Shown here in pieces: positions 1 to 8,534 of a stretch of DNA of 64,000 nucleotides (positions are counted from its first letter, which is position 1; each line of letters begins with the position of its first letter). A program made the position numbers and the translations under genes. The notes under the pieces were generated by a model. It did not search any database. It was given only the letters and a program-made list of their open reading frames with translations, and was not told the DNA's origin. The DNA is from a virus: IMG/VR virus record IMGVR_UViG_3300044712_001255, positions 1-64,000 of that record; one strand, 5' to 3'.

Positions 1-919
1 CAATGTTGATATGCTGGCGTGGTACGTTATCACGATCAAATTTCGGTAGAGCACTGGTTATTTGCGTCACATCAATCAACGGTGGATTGTCATAATCTTC
101 AAGCGAATACTCATATGGACATTGCTCGTTAAGCCCAATACCCCAGTCACGTACTATCTCCTTGGTGCCACCATCCAACGAGTGAATTACGGGTAAACCG
201 CAGGCAATTGCCTCAACTACCACGTTTGGACAGTGATCTAACCAAGCAAGGTGCAACATGTAATCAGCTTGACGATACATCTGTAAGCAAGCTTGATGAT
301 TCACATTTCCAGTGAAAAATACGTGTGGTTCACAATCTCTGATGTGACATTTCGTCGGAGAAGAACCCATAACGATCAAACAACTACGTGGATAGAAACT
401 TCTACGTAAGTGAGCAAACATTTCGTAGTTTGATCGAAGACGTTTTTGATTGTGCCAATTTGACGATGCAACAAAAATCTTGTCGTATGATTGACGTATC
501 GGTGTCAAGTCTACAGTTGTCTGATTACGAGGCACCTTGAATACATTGTCAACTTCAAGAAGGTCAATACCATTTGAAATTACGACAAATGACTTTGATT
601 GTCCCCACCACTTGGTGACCTGTGTAGCATTGAATTGTGATTGGAAGATGACTACATTGGCACGATGGTAGGCTGCTTTGATACCCACGTTCTTGTGCAA
701 GAATTCGCGAGGGCTAAACCATACACCATCTAAACGTTGCGCAAATGGTTTTCGTGGGTCTGCTCGAGAAGTCGGCTCAATGAACGTAAGTGAAACGTCA
801 TAATCAACAAGATCTGCGATGACATGACCACGATTAGCTAAAGCTTTTGCTATCCTTCCACCAAACGTATTTGGACCAGAGCGAGACGTAAAGTCAATTC
901 CATCAAACAGAACTTTCAC
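1..919 (-). CDS. GT-B fold glycosyltransferase (GT4-like), C-terminus cut by window edge
   Basis: Predicted glycosyltransferase moving a sugar from an activated donor to an unknown acceptor. I translated the reverse strand from a GTG preceded by an AGAGGAAC Shine-Dalgarno. The reading frame stays open for about 306 codons and leaves the window. The N-terminus (VKVLFDGIDFTSRSGPNTFG) has the glycine-rich loop of GT-B enzymes. The C-terminal half has the donor-site signature HCPNVVVEAIACGLPVI followed by DGGTKE, matching the E-x7-E region of GT4 retaining enzymes. No signal peptide or membrane segment is visible, so a cytoplasmic role is likely. It is the last gene seen of a minus-strand glycosylation operon and starts 3 nt after the upstream gene. 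The acceptor (virion protein, DNA base or host wall sugar) cannot be told. Family assignment is fairly sure; specificity is unknown. Confidence 0.8.
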   Translation of the reverse strand, partial: MKVLFDGIDFTSRSGPNTFGGRIAKALANRGHVIADLVDYDVSLTFIEPTSRADPRKPFAQRLDGVWFSPREFLHKNVGIKAAYHRANVVIFQSQFNATQVTKWWGQSKSFVVISNGIDLLEVDNVFKVPRNQTTVDLTPIRQSYDKIFVASSNWHNQKRLRSNYEMFAHLRRSFYPRSCLIVMGSSPTKCHIRDCEPHVFFTGNVNHQACLQMYRQADYMLHLAWLDHCPNVVVEAIACGLPVIHSLDGGTKEIVRDWGIGLNEQCPYEYSLEDYDNPPLIDVTQITSALPKFDRDNVPRQHINI

Positions 920-922
920 AAC

Positions 923-1312
923 CTAGTTCCTCTTTTTAATTGCTGCAACGATCTCTGCGGCGACAGGCGTTCCACGTAAAAATAGAGCACAATGAGCAAG
1001 TTCCTTTGTGCTCATGTCACTAGTTTTGGGACGCTTGTCGAAGATATTTGGGTCAAGTGCTTCTTCTCGACCGTTGATGGTGACCATGTCATAATACGCT
1101 TGAGATACGTAATTTACGCCAACGTCTGTCATGTGAGCCTTCAACGCAGGCACAAGAATGACAATTTCCTGCACGGTGAGAAAGATTTTCTGATAGATCT
1201 CAATGCACGCTGCCTTGTCAAGTGAACGATCCTTGTCGACAAATTCCTCGCTCAGCCTATCTTTTAACATCGCAGCTACAAGCTTATGAATCTCTAATGA
1301 TCTATCAGTCAT
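923..1312 (-). CDS. Small conserved-type protein of unknown function in glycosylation operon
   Basis: A 129-residue protein that I do not recognise. I chose the ATG giving MTDRSLEIHK because it sits just behind an AAAGAGGT Shine-Dalgarno. That ATG overlaps the end of the upstream glycosyltransferase by only 8 nt, whereas the longer frame would overlap much more. The product is soluble-looking, mostly helical and without cysteine clusters. Its C-terminus is basic (AAIKKRN). It lies between two glycosyltransferases in one minus-strand transcription unit, so it probably belongs to the same pathway, perhaps as an accessory protein, but nothing in its sequence shows a catalytic role. Confidence 0.6.
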   Translation of the reverse strand: MTDRSLEIHKLVAAMLKDRLSEEFVDKDRSLDKAACIEIYQKIFLTVQEIVILVPALKAHMTDVGVNYVSQAYYDMVTINGREEALDPNIFDKRPKTSDMSTKELAHCALFLRGTPVAAEIVAAIKKRN

Positions 1313-2291
1313 TGCATACCTCTTTGATGTACTCACAATACAAGCGAATACTTTCCTTCCAATCAATCAACACAGAATTGTTTTGTATAGGCAAAGATCT
1401 CAAACAATTGGCTCTTTTGGCGCTTAGATCAATGTCTAGCAATTTCACAAGATGATCAAAATCATCATAAGTGTATGATGAATCATTCACAAATTCAACA
1501 GCACCACCACCATCCTTGTGTACGTAAACGGGCAACTGACACGCTAAAGCTTCAAGAATGTGATTAGGACCAGGATCGAAACGTGATGCTGACACATACG
1601 TGTCGTACTTCCCAAGTTCATCTCCCAAGCGTCGACCAGACAATGGCCCAATCACCTTAGTATTTTTGAAAGTGTTTCGATGACGACCAATGTACGTAAA
1701 CGTAAAATCATCTTGTCTTGACGCAACGAGACGATCAAGGGCATCGTAGATATCAAATCCCTTTAGCTCATTGTTTGACCAATGATGGGCTACGATATTA
1801 AGACGCTGTGTTTCTTGCGTCAAGCTTGCATCATTGATCTTCTCATTCAACTTGAAGATATCACGATCAACTCCATTGATGATTACAGAGTTTTGCTGAC
1901 ATTGCCACCTAGAACCATAATACGATCGCAGCCACCTACTGACCCACACAGTTGCGTCAACGTACTGAGACGCTTTGATCCAAACGTCATCCACCCCTCT
2001 AGTAGCTTTACGTGCATCATTCTCGTTGACTCGTAGAATCAACTTGAATTTTTCGCCTTGACTTTCCTGCAACATCTTGTAACCAATCAAACGACCAACG
2101 CCGAGACCGGTAGTTTGCTGATCATCGTCCAGCGCAATTACGAGCGCAGCATCAGGAGGCGTCATATGATCATCAGGTGGAACAATATGCACATCAAATT
2201 CCTCGGCATATCGATACAGGGCCTGCACAAACATATTGCCACCGCCCCAAGGACCACGAACTGGAGCGCGATTCACGTATAGATTGATCAC
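1305..2291 (-). CDS. GT-B fold glycosyltransferase (GT4-like)
   Basis: A 328-residue predicted glycosyltransferase. The start is GTG, overlapping the stop of the upstream small gene as GTGA, which is typical of translational coupling. The N-terminus has a glycine-rich loop (RGPWGGGNMFVQAL, residues about 12-25). The middle contains SVIINGVDRDIF, the usual hinge motif before the donor-binding domain. The C-terminal half carries GPNHILEALACQLPVYV and then DGGGAVEF, matching the E-x7-E donor-phosphate region of GT4 enzymes. The length is slightly short for the family (350-400 residues). It resembles the gene at the window edge in domain plan but not in close sequence, so they are probably distinct specificities. 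Acceptor unknown. Confidence 0.8.
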   Translation of the reverse strand: MINLYVNRAPVRGPWGGGNMFVQALYRYAEEFDVHIVPPDDHMTPPDAALVIALDDDQQTTGLGVGRLIGYKMLQESQGEKFKLILRVNENDARKATRGVDDVWIKASQYVDATVWVSRWLRSYYGSRWQCQQNSVIINGVDRDIFKLNEKINDASLTQETQRLNIVAHHWSNNELKGFDIYDALDRLVASRQDDFTFTYIGRHRNTFKNTKVIGPLSGRRLGDELGKYDTYVSASRFDPGPNHILEALACQLPVYVHKDGGGAVEFVNDSSYTYDDFDHLVKLLDIDLSAKRANCLRSLPIQNNSVLIDWKESIRLYCEYIKEVCND

Positions 2292-2533
2292 TTGTCTTTT
2301 CCGTTGTTGATTAGCGTACCCACAGCGGATGCGCTATAGTCGATGTTTGATATAGAAACACGTAGATGCTCATGTACAGCTTGCAACGCAGAAGCAATTC
2401 GCATCGCTGCGTCTCGTTGTTCATCAAGTTTCTTGCGCAAAGAAGCAACCTCACCTTCAAGAACATTGATACGTTGTCGAAGGTTATCAGCTTCTGCCCA
2501 TGCTATTGCAAGGTGCTCATTGTTATCCGACAT
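2288..2533 (-). CDS. Small coiled-coil protein
   Basis: An 81-residue protein with no recognised family. Residues about 15-60 form a strongly heptad-like helix (DNLRQRINVLEGEVASLRKK and onward), so a dimeric or trimeric coiled coil is likely. It overlaps both neighbours by a few nucleotides, all in the same direction, so it is translated with the flanking glycosyltransferases. It may be an oligomerisation partner or a short structural protein. No catalytic residues or membrane segment are seen. Confidence 0.6.
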   Translation of the reverse strand: MSDNNEHLAIAWAEADNLRQRINVLEGEVASLRKKLDEQRDAAMRIASALQAVHEHLRVSISNIDYSASAVGTLINNGKDK

Positions 2534-3263
2534 AACCTCTACCTCTCAAGAACTCTGCCTCTGAGCGCTGGAATTTTGCGTCTGACGTTTGATACGTCTC
2601 AGGCACGTCATCAATCGTATAATGATACATCACACGCGGTATGAACACACGTCGCTTAGCGCGATGTAGACATGGTAAGTAAATTGCTTGGTCACCTGCA
2701 CGGCGTATGTAGGCGCCGTCTTCACCTCTGAAGTTCTCATCATGAACTCCAGAAATTAGACTCTTACGAAATGTCTTTAAATGACTTGACACCCACGGAT
2801 GTTTGTATGGGTCAGCGCCTTCTTGCATTGGTGCGCTGATGTTCTTGTCAGAGAATCCCCATCGATGAGCTGTCCACGCTATATCACAGCCAGTCTGATT
2901 GTAATACTCATTGATGATGTAGAGCGCATCAAGGTCTGTCAGCCAATCATCAGCGTCTATGCGGCAGACGATATCATCTTCTTCACACTCTTTGATTCCA
3001 GAAAGTACGTTTGCAACTTCCCACAATTTTTCCGTATTGAAACGAAGACTAATACGCTTGCAGCCACTTTCTTTGAGGGACTTGAATCGTGTGACAATCC
3101 GAGAACATTCAATACGTTGGTCGTAGTCGGACATATCGTCAATCAATATCAACTTCCAATACGGATACGATTGCCCGACTAACGAATGCAACAATGTTGG
3201 CAACGTGGATGACGCGTTGTAACACGGCGCAATGAAAACAAATTGGTTATTTGTTGTCACCAC
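2523..3263 (-). CDS. GT-A fold glycosyltransferase (GT2 family)
   Basis: A 246-residue glycosyltransferase of the GT2 type, which uses a nucleotide sugar and a divalent metal. Residues 8-20 (FVFIAPCYNASST) are the classic first strand and loop. LILIDDMSD (about 38-46) binds the nucleotide, and the metal-binding D-x-D is in CRIDADDW (D103, D105, D106). Translation starts at a GTG nested in the end of the upstream methyltransferase gene; a second GTG one codon later would give a GTGA overlap and is equally possible. It is a single catalytic domain without membrane helices, so a soluble enzyme acting with the other transferases of the island is likely. Confidence 0.85.
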   Translation of the reverse strand: MVTTNNQFVFIAPCYNASSTLPTLLHSLVGQSYPYWKLILIDDMSDYDQRIECSRIVTRFKSLKESGCKRISLRFNTEKLWEVANVLSGIKECEEDDIVCRIDADDWLTDLDALYIINEYYNQTGCDIAWTAHRWGFSDKNISAPMQEGADPYKHPWVSSHLKTFRKSLISGVHDENFRGEDGAYIRRAGDQAIYLPCLHRAKRRVFIPRVMYHYTIDDVPETYQTSDAKFQRSEAEFLRGRGYVG

Positions 3264-3982
3264 TCTCCCTCAACGCCGGGGGCCGTGAGAAGCACCTGCC
3301 CGTAATCAATTTCATCATCTGATTTGCCTCGTTCATCAAGAAACATTCGCCTGTCCATGATGATGAGTTCCTTACTAGCAAACTCTATCTCATCGATCAA
3401 GCGTTTGCACTCAATATCTGGAGACGGGGGGTTGGTGTGATAGTCGTCAAATAAGACGAACTTCCAATTTCGATCCTTTACCAATTCCCAGTCGAGCTTT
3501 GTAGCTGCGTACGAATGATCACCATCAACGTACGCAAAATCTACGTTCAGATCCTTCAGCTCTCCAGCTAATACGTCGCCAGATTTACCGCGATAGAAGT
3601 TGATGTTCTTAAACCACTCGTGTGGAAAAATACCAGTCAACCCCTTGACGTATTCTTCACTAAGATTTGGATCGATTGTGTAGACTTTACCATCATCTCC
3701 ATTGTCAACCATTGCCTTGGCGGCACACATTGTGCCGTACCCACGACCAAAGCCGATCTCAAGGAAGCTCTTTAGCTTGAACTTTCTGATGAGATAATAG
3801 ATGAGAATTCCTCTTTCATAGTTGCTGCGATAGAACGCACCATACTTTGCGTAGTTGGGTTCATCTGGGCGGCGATTACGCTTTGCTGTAAATTCTGCTA
3901 TTGAGTCAAAGTCGCCCAACACAATAGAATCAAGCGCAACGTCAATTTGAACAAGCTTGTCTTTGATATTGATTCTCTTCAT
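3257..3982 (-). CDS. Class I SAM-dependent methyltransferase (Methyltransf_24-like)
   Basis: A 241-residue predicted methyltransferase. Motif I is FLEIGFGRGYG (from about residue 73). The acidic end of strand 2 is YTIDPN, and the family-typical VDGDHSY (near 150) is followed by VLFDDYH. The ATG I chose (MKRINIKDK) overlaps the upstream stop as TAATG and has AGGA just before it; a longer frame running into the fused glycosyltransferase gene is unlikely to be used. Proteins of this family often methylate sugars or hydroxyls next to glycosyltransferases, which suits this operon. A paralogue of the same family lies at 50349-50939. Substrate unknown. Confidence 0.75.
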   Translation of the reverse strand: MKRINIKDKLVQIDVALDSIVLGDFDSIAEFTAKRNRRPDEPNYAKYGAFYRSNYERGILIYYLIRKFKLKSFLEIGFGRGYGTMCAAKAMVDNGDDGKVYTIDPNLSEEYVKGLTGIFPHEWFKNINFYRGKSGDVLAGELKDLNVDFAYVDGDHSYAATKLDWELVKDRNWKFVLFDDYHTNPPSPDIECKRLIDEIEFASKELIIMDRRMFLDERGKSDDEIDYGQVLLTAPGVEGEW

Positions 3983-5982
3983 TACTTCCTCACGATCTTG
4001 GGCTCTGACATTGCGATCTTGATGCTTGGCGTGTGTTGGCCTGTCCACTTGCTGTGGAACACATGACCACCGGTGAGCGCTGACAGAGAAATAGCCAACA
4101 TCTTAATCATTTCATCCGTGACATCTGCCCATGGCACACCGAAAAACATGTTATTCTCAGCGGTATCTGCTGATGACTTATTGTAGAGGTCGTTCCAATG
4201 ATTCTGCCAATAGTCTCGATATAAACGTATCTTCCGTTCCATGTCATACCAGCTGTAGTGGAAGACACTCGGTACATCACGAACAATCTGGTTCATCACT
4301 TCCTGGTACTTCTGCAATGCACCGTCCTGATTATTGAGCGCAGCTTGTCGCAGCCCCTCAAGTTCAGCGTTCCAAAATGTGATGTGTGGAATTGGATCAC
4401 CAGTTTCGGTGTGAATTAGATCACATCCGTCAGTTCCTGGGCGAGCGTAAAGTTCTCCCTTGTCATCTTGCGCACGTAACTGACGTGGAATACCGTGAGT
4501 GATATACGGCTTGTTACGTGTCAAACGCCACTTCCACGGAGTGACGTCGATTCGTACCTTGTCTGCGCTTCCCCAATACTCAACAACAGGGAGACATACG
4601 ACATCAATTCCTGACGTTATTGATCGGCAAACTTCCTTCACCTTTTCTACGTGATCTTCATGGACAATTTCATCGCTGTCCATTTGCCAACAAAATTCCT
4701 TTGTGCACATTTTGCGAGCTTCGGCTTTTTGCATCCCGTCAAAGATTGCATGTCGAGGCGCAGCCCAATCACGAGGAATTTGTTTCACTTTCAAACGTTC
4801 GATTACAGACCCGTCGATTTCGTTAAATCGTTGGTACCCAAGCGCCATTTGTTGTAGAACGCTCCACGTTCCGTCTGTTGATCCACCGTCTACGACGCAA
4901 ACCTCATCGCAAAACTGCAACATAGATTCAATACATTCACGAAATGGATATCCTTGTTGCTTGCAATTGTAAGTCGTTGTGTATCCAGAAATGCTGGGCA
5001 CGTAATCGATGATCTTCTTGATGCTGTTCCAAAAAAGACCTGGAGCTGCATAGAGATATTGTTCGATCTCCTCTAAGTTGTCTGTTGCAAACCACTCTTC
5101 ATCCTTGTGCTGAACGTAGTTGTTAAGCTGCAGCTGACAACCTAAAAGTTTTGCTTCGATGACAAGACGTGGACATGTGTCAGCGCCCATAGGTAAATAC
5201 ACGAGTCCTGTACACGCTGCCAGCGTTGCAAGTAATTCATTGTAAGGCTTGTTCCAAACGACTGTGGTAGGCTTGTCATTGTCCTTTGCCCACTGCATTG
5301 CTTGGGAATACCCCTTAATTGGAGAATTTGAGCCAAGTACTACCCACTCCGGCGAGCGTTCCTTCCCGGCTGAAAGTTCACGTAACACTTTAATCTTTGC
5401 AAGCGTCTCAGCAGAGAGCACTGAGCTCAAGACGATATTGTCTCGTTCTGCGAGAAACGGAAACATTGTATGATAGCGAGCCTGCTGAGCTTCTGACATC
5501 CAATAAAGAGCTTGGGCGCCTAAGAAGAACGCAGATACCATCTTTCCATGCATTTGGTTGTGGCAATCGCATGGAACTTGTTCTGCGGCGAAATGAATCT
5601 CAGGTGACCTGTACTTGCAATATTTGTAGTCATATTCAAGCACTGCGTACTTGATGTTTCCAACGATAGTTGGAATCAACTGCATATTCATCTGCGTCCA
5701 ATTGCCGAAGATCCAAAACTTTTGGTGTGCTTCCTGCAAAAGCTTGATTGTTAGGTCCTTTGAATGAAGCTTAAACACCTTGAAAGGTGAAGAATCGATC
5801 AAAGCCTGAGTTGTTAGTTCGGCACCACCCACGTAGTCTTCAACAAACATGTCTGATACAACGACAATGTCTGTGTCTTCTGGGATGCTGATAGAATCGA
5901 ATAGTTGCTGGGATATGTTGAACACGTTGCTATCGTACACCGTGATGATGTTTGTGTTCAACCCGCGTCGACGCGGTTTCAT
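3982..5982 (-). CDS. Two-domain glycosyltransferase (GT-B-like N-terminus fused to GT-A C-terminus)
   Basis: A 666-residue fusion and the first gene of the minus-strand island. Residues 1 to about 325 look like a GT-B donor domain: VVVSDMFVEDYVGGAELTTQ near the start, WVVLGSNSPIKGYSQA in the middle, and DTCPRLVIEAKLLG as the E-x7-E-like region. Residues from about 335 form a GT2 domain with GYTTTYNCKQQGYPF, then CVVDGGSTDGTW and the metal site QMDSDEIVHEDH. The last part has the HGIPRQLRA and HITFWNAE stretches seen in GT2 enzymes acting on proteins or glycans. The fusion suggests two consecutive sugar additions by one protein. The start is ATG with no strong Shine-Dalgarno. It is transcribed away from the GroEL-like gene, so its promoter must lie in the 90-bp divergent gap. 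Confidence 0.8.
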   Translation of the reverse strand: MKPRRRGLNTNIITVYDSNVFNISQQLFDSISIPEDTDIVVVSDMFVEDYVGGAELTTQALIDSSPFKVFKLHSKDLTIKLLQEAHQKFWIFGNWTQMNMQLIPTIVGNIKYAVLEYDYKYCKYRSPEIHFAAEQVPCDCHNQMHGKMVSAFFLGAQALYWMSEAQQARYHTMFPFLAERDNIVLSSVLSAETLAKIKVLRELSAGKERSPEWVVLGSNSPIKGYSQAMQWAKDNDKPTTVVWNKPYNELLATLAACTGLVYLPMGADTCPRLVIEAKLLGCQLQLNNYVQHKDEEWFATDNLEEIEQYLYAAPGLFWNSIKKIIDYVPSISGYTTTYNCKQQGYPFRECIESMLQFCDEVCVVDGGSTDGTWSVLQQMALGYQRFNEIDGSVIERLKVKQIPRDWAAPRHAIFDGMQKAEARKMCTKEFCWQMDSDEIVHEDHVEKVKEVCRSITSGIDVVCLPVVEYWGSADKVRIDVTPWKWRLTRNKPYITHGIPRQLRAQDDKGELYARPGTDGCDLIHTETGDPIPHITFWNAELEGLRQAALNNQDGALQKYQEVMNQIVRDVPSVFHYSWYDMERKIRLYRDYWQNHWNDLYNKSSADTAENNMFFGVPWADVTDEMIKMLAISLSALTGGHVFHSKWTGQHTPSIKIAMSEPKIVRK

Positions 5983-5995
5983 CTAGATTTAAATT

Positions 5996-6024
5996 TTGAC
6001 CATTTGCCTTGTCCAGAGTAGAAT
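5996..6024 (+). promoter_or_regulatory. Sigma70-type promoter for the GroEL-like gene
   Basis: TTGACC and TAGAAT are separated by exactly 17 bp, the best housekeeping-type promoter seen in the window. The expected start point is near 6031, leaving a leader of about 40 nt that contains a small TCTCTT/AAGAGA hairpin just upstream of the gene. It lies in the gap between the divergent glycosylation island and the rightward genes. Confidence 0.65.
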
Positions 6025-6072
6025 CTGATCTAGAGTCTCTTAAAGAGATTTTAAGCTTCTGCTGAGACACAA

Positions 6073-7314
6073 ATGTCAAATACTACTAATCTAGTTAATG
6101 TACTTGCGGACGTGTACGCGGGCGAGGAACTTTCATGCGCAAAACGCAAAGAATTACTTTCGTTATATGATCTCATTCAAGACAAATTGATGCTATCGCA
6201 TGGCGAAGTGTCAATCGCTCAGGGATCTTCATTTGATGTGAAGACTAATGATGCAATACACGCCAGACTGCGTGAAATGATCTTGTCATTTGCCACGAAT
6301 GCTGAGGTGATTGGCCCAGGATCATTTACACATGTGATAAAGAATGCTATTGAACAACGTGGAGATGTGTCTACGTGGAGAAATGCTATTGATGGTGGTG
6401 CCACACGGCCAACGTTACTTGACGTTGAATGGCTCATAAATGAGCTTAATCTTGGTAACCTTCGCCACGCATTTGAAGAAGCTGTCAACTTTGCAGGGTT
6501 TGCCGGCCGAATCAAAGTTGAACAAACATCACATCATTTACCGATTGTTGAAAAATCACGTGGGTATACGTTTGATGTCAACGTCAATTCTACGTTCATT
6601 GGAAAATTTCGTGATGTTCGAGTTGTTGCGATTGACGGATTTCTAGAACATGAGTCTGAGGTTCACGGTCTATTAGAGTCATCTCACAATGCAAAAGAAC
6701 CATTTCTGTTATTCATTCGTGGAATGTCGCAAGATGTGGAACACACAATTTCCGTGAATTGGCAACGTGGAACATTACGTGCTATTCCAATCATTGTTCC
6801 ATTCGATGTTGATGGGATCAACATGATAAATGACATTGCCGTGGTATGCGGTACTGATGTTATTTCTTCTCACAAAGGACAACTAATATCAGCTGTGAAA
6901 TATTCTGACCTTTCGTACGTACCTGAAGTTGATGTTTGGGCAAATAGAATCACGATAATAAATGCTGCAACTCGTGTAGCAGTGAACCTACAAATACAAG
7001 AACTTAGACGTAAGCGTTCTGACGTCAAAGATGAATTGACTTCACTTTATGATAAGCGTATAAAGTCACTGTCGCCTGGACTCGTGACGATCAAAATACC
7101 AGATGGTGTTATGTTTCGCTGTAATCGACAACGAGTGGATTTTGCATTACGAGCGTACAGAAGCCTGGTGAATCACGGCACTGTGATCGTGAATGACGAA
7201 AAAATGTTGCTTGACACAGCGGTGGCAGTGACAACATATGCTCCAAAGTTAGTCGCAGCGCTAGATGATCTTGGTGCAGTGATTAACGTTTGTGCTTCTC
7301 AGGCTTCACAGTAG
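6073..7314 (+). CDS. Divergent GroEL-like (Hsp60) chaperonin lacking recognisable ATP-binding motifs
   Basis: A 413-residue protein in which I recognise the middle of GroEL. Residues about 133-172 (FEEAVNFAGFAGRIKVEQ, then VEKSRGYTFD) parallel the GroEL segment IAEAMDKVGKEGVITVED, then VEGMQFDRGY. Residues 208-268 (KEPFLLFIRGMS, NDIAVVCGTDVIS) parallel KPLLIIAEDVEG and QDIAILTGGTVIS of the apical domain. Residues 300-375 parallel the second intermediate segment (SLYDKRIKSLSPGLVTIKI versus EKLQERVAKLAGGVAVIKV). The ATP-site motifs GPKGRNV and DGTTT are absent from the N-terminus, and the C-terminal equatorial part (about 130 residues) is missing. It may therefore bind substrates or form mixed rings with host GroEL rather than hydrolyse ATP. 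It has its own strong promoter. This rests on remembered family sequence, not a search. Confidence 0.62.
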   Translation: MSNTTNLVNVLADVYAGEELSCAKRKELLSLYDLIQDKLMLSHGEVSIAQGSSFDVKTNDAIHARLREMILSFATNAEVIGPGSFTHVIKNAIEQRGDVSTWRNAIDGGATRPTLLDVEWLINELNLGNLRHAFEEAVNFAGFAGRIKVEQTSHHLPIVEKSRGYTFDVNVNSTFIGKFRDVRVVAIDGFLEHESEVHGLLESSHNAKEPFLLFIRGMSQDVEHTISVNWQRGTLRAIPIIVPFDVDGINMINDIAVVCGTDVISSHKGQLISAVKYSDLSYVPEVDVWANRITIINAATRVAVNLQIQELRRKRSDVKDELTSLYDKRIKSLSPGLVTIKIPDGVMFRCNRQRVDFALRAYRSLVNHGTVIVNDEKMLLDTAVAVTTYAPKLVAALDDLGAVINVCASQASQ

Positions 7315-8167
7315 CAACTTGCTGCATGTTACCACCTGCGTATGCCTTGATCACTTCCCCAGCTTCTTCTGGTGGTTTACCCTTTAGATCTTCTACGGCT
7401 TTTCTTGATAGCTTCTTTTGCTTGTCAGGAGATACTGAAGCGCGTTGTTGCGCTTCTTGATGTTTTCTCTCTGATTTTGCCTGCGCTACTTGCTTGTCTA
7501 TTTTGCCTGACAATACCTGTGAATCTTTGTCAAGTTGATCGAATGTCTTTTGCAACTTGATTACAGACATCGGAGAAATACGTAGAATTTCGTCTGGTGA
7601 CGCGTCAACTTCGACATCAAGTTGTTTCAGCTGTGTTGAAATATCATCAACGATACTCTCAATTGTCGTATTTTTTTCATCATCTGACATCTTTGTGTTT
7701 GTTTGCAAAGAAACGTCAATGATATCTTGCAAAGATGAGTTGGTATTTAGTTGTTGCTGTATGCCGATCTTATATGAATCTGTAAGAAACATAGATTTCA
7801 ATCCGGTCAAAATTGTATTGATCTTTTGCATTACTGCGACTAATGACGGGAATGCCGCAGAAACATCTTTGCTTTTGCCAGATTGATCTATTTTCTTGTT
7901 CAGAATCGGAATTTTGTCGTCATTAAATGTCTGAGAGTCAGCCTCTCTCAACGCGGCAAACAATACTTTGTGAATTGCGTCAGATAACGCATCATTCGTA
8001 TCGTTCTTAAGTGAATTGTCAATGTCTAACAATTGCTTGTAGAACTTCTTGAATAACAACGTTGTTTGTGCATCAAAGAATTGTCGAGGCTGTCTAGTTT
8101 CACCAGCTTCTTTCAAAACAATCAGATTACGCATCAATCGTCTAGATCTTAGTGTCTGATGGTCCAT
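7283..8167 (-). CDS. Unknown protein on the opposite strand
   Basis: A 294-residue protein with no family I recognise. It is largely helical and charged, rich in Asn, Lys, Asp and Gln, with a C-terminal 80-residue basic stretch (QAKSERKHQEAQQRASVSPD and onward). No membrane segment, cysteine cluster or nucleotide site is visible. It runs against the surrounding rightward genes: its 3' end overlaps the end of the GroEL-like gene by 32 bp, and its start faces the next rightward gene across about 50 bp. The ATG has no clear Shine-Dalgarno; a Met at residue 12 (MRNLIVLKEAGE) is an alternative start. The N-terminal MRNLIVLKEAGE is reminiscent of short conserved starts in other phage virion proteins, but that is weak. 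Confidence 0.6.
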   Translation of the reverse strand: MDHQTLRSRRLMRNLIVLKEAGETRQPRQFFDAQTTLLFKKFYKQLLDIDNSLKNDTNDALSDAIHKVLFAALREADSQTFNDDKIPILNKKIDQSGKSKDVSAAFPSLVAVMQKINTILTGLKSMFLTDSYKIGIQQQLNTNSSLQDIIDVSLQTNTKMSDDEKNTTIESIVDDISTQLKQLDVEVDASPDEILRISPMSVIKLQKTFDQLDKDSQVLSGKIDKQVAQAKSERKHQEAQQRASVSPDKQKKLSRKAVEDLKGKPPEEAGEVIKAYAGGNMQQVATVKPEKHKR

Positions 8168-8218
8168 GACGTTTACGTAGATAGGTAGGTGGTTAGATTG
8201 TATCTCAGGAAGACTTCC

Positions 8219-8494
8219 ATGTCAAACACTGAAGCTATTTTGAAAAACTTTCGTGACGTTTCTTTGAATGCAAAGGATTCTACAAAGCAAATGTTTGTAG
8301 CAGCTGTACGATCAAAGAAGCTTACGCTGAGCGACGCTCAACTTGCACTTGTGTTTCAAATCATTGACGCAGGTATCGATAATGCTTGGGGAAATTCCGA
8401 GAAGATGATGAAGAATGTTATCGCAAAGGCGATTACTGAACCAGCTGCGACAACGCCGGCAACAAAGGCACCAGCAAACCCAAAAAAGAAATGA
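8219..8494 (+). CDS. Small unknown protein with Ala/Pro/Lys-rich tail
   Basis: A 91-residue protein. I placed the start at the ATG giving MSNTEAILKNF because AGGAAG lies 6 nt upstream; the frame extends ten codons further but without a ribosome site. The first 75 residues are helical (DAQLALVFQIIDAGIDNAWG). The last 18 are an Ala-Pro-Lys tail ending in NPKKK that could contact nucleic acid. Function unknown. It is the first rightward gene after the divergent unknown gene. Confidence 0.6.
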   Translation: MSNTEAILKNFRDVSLNAKDSTKQMFVAAVRSKKLTLSDAQLALVFQIIDAGIDNAWGNSEKMMKNVIAKAITEPAATTPATKAPANPKKK

Positions 8495-8534
8495 ACCGAT
8501 TTGCACTTTGGCACTTATGGATTTTTGAGTTATC

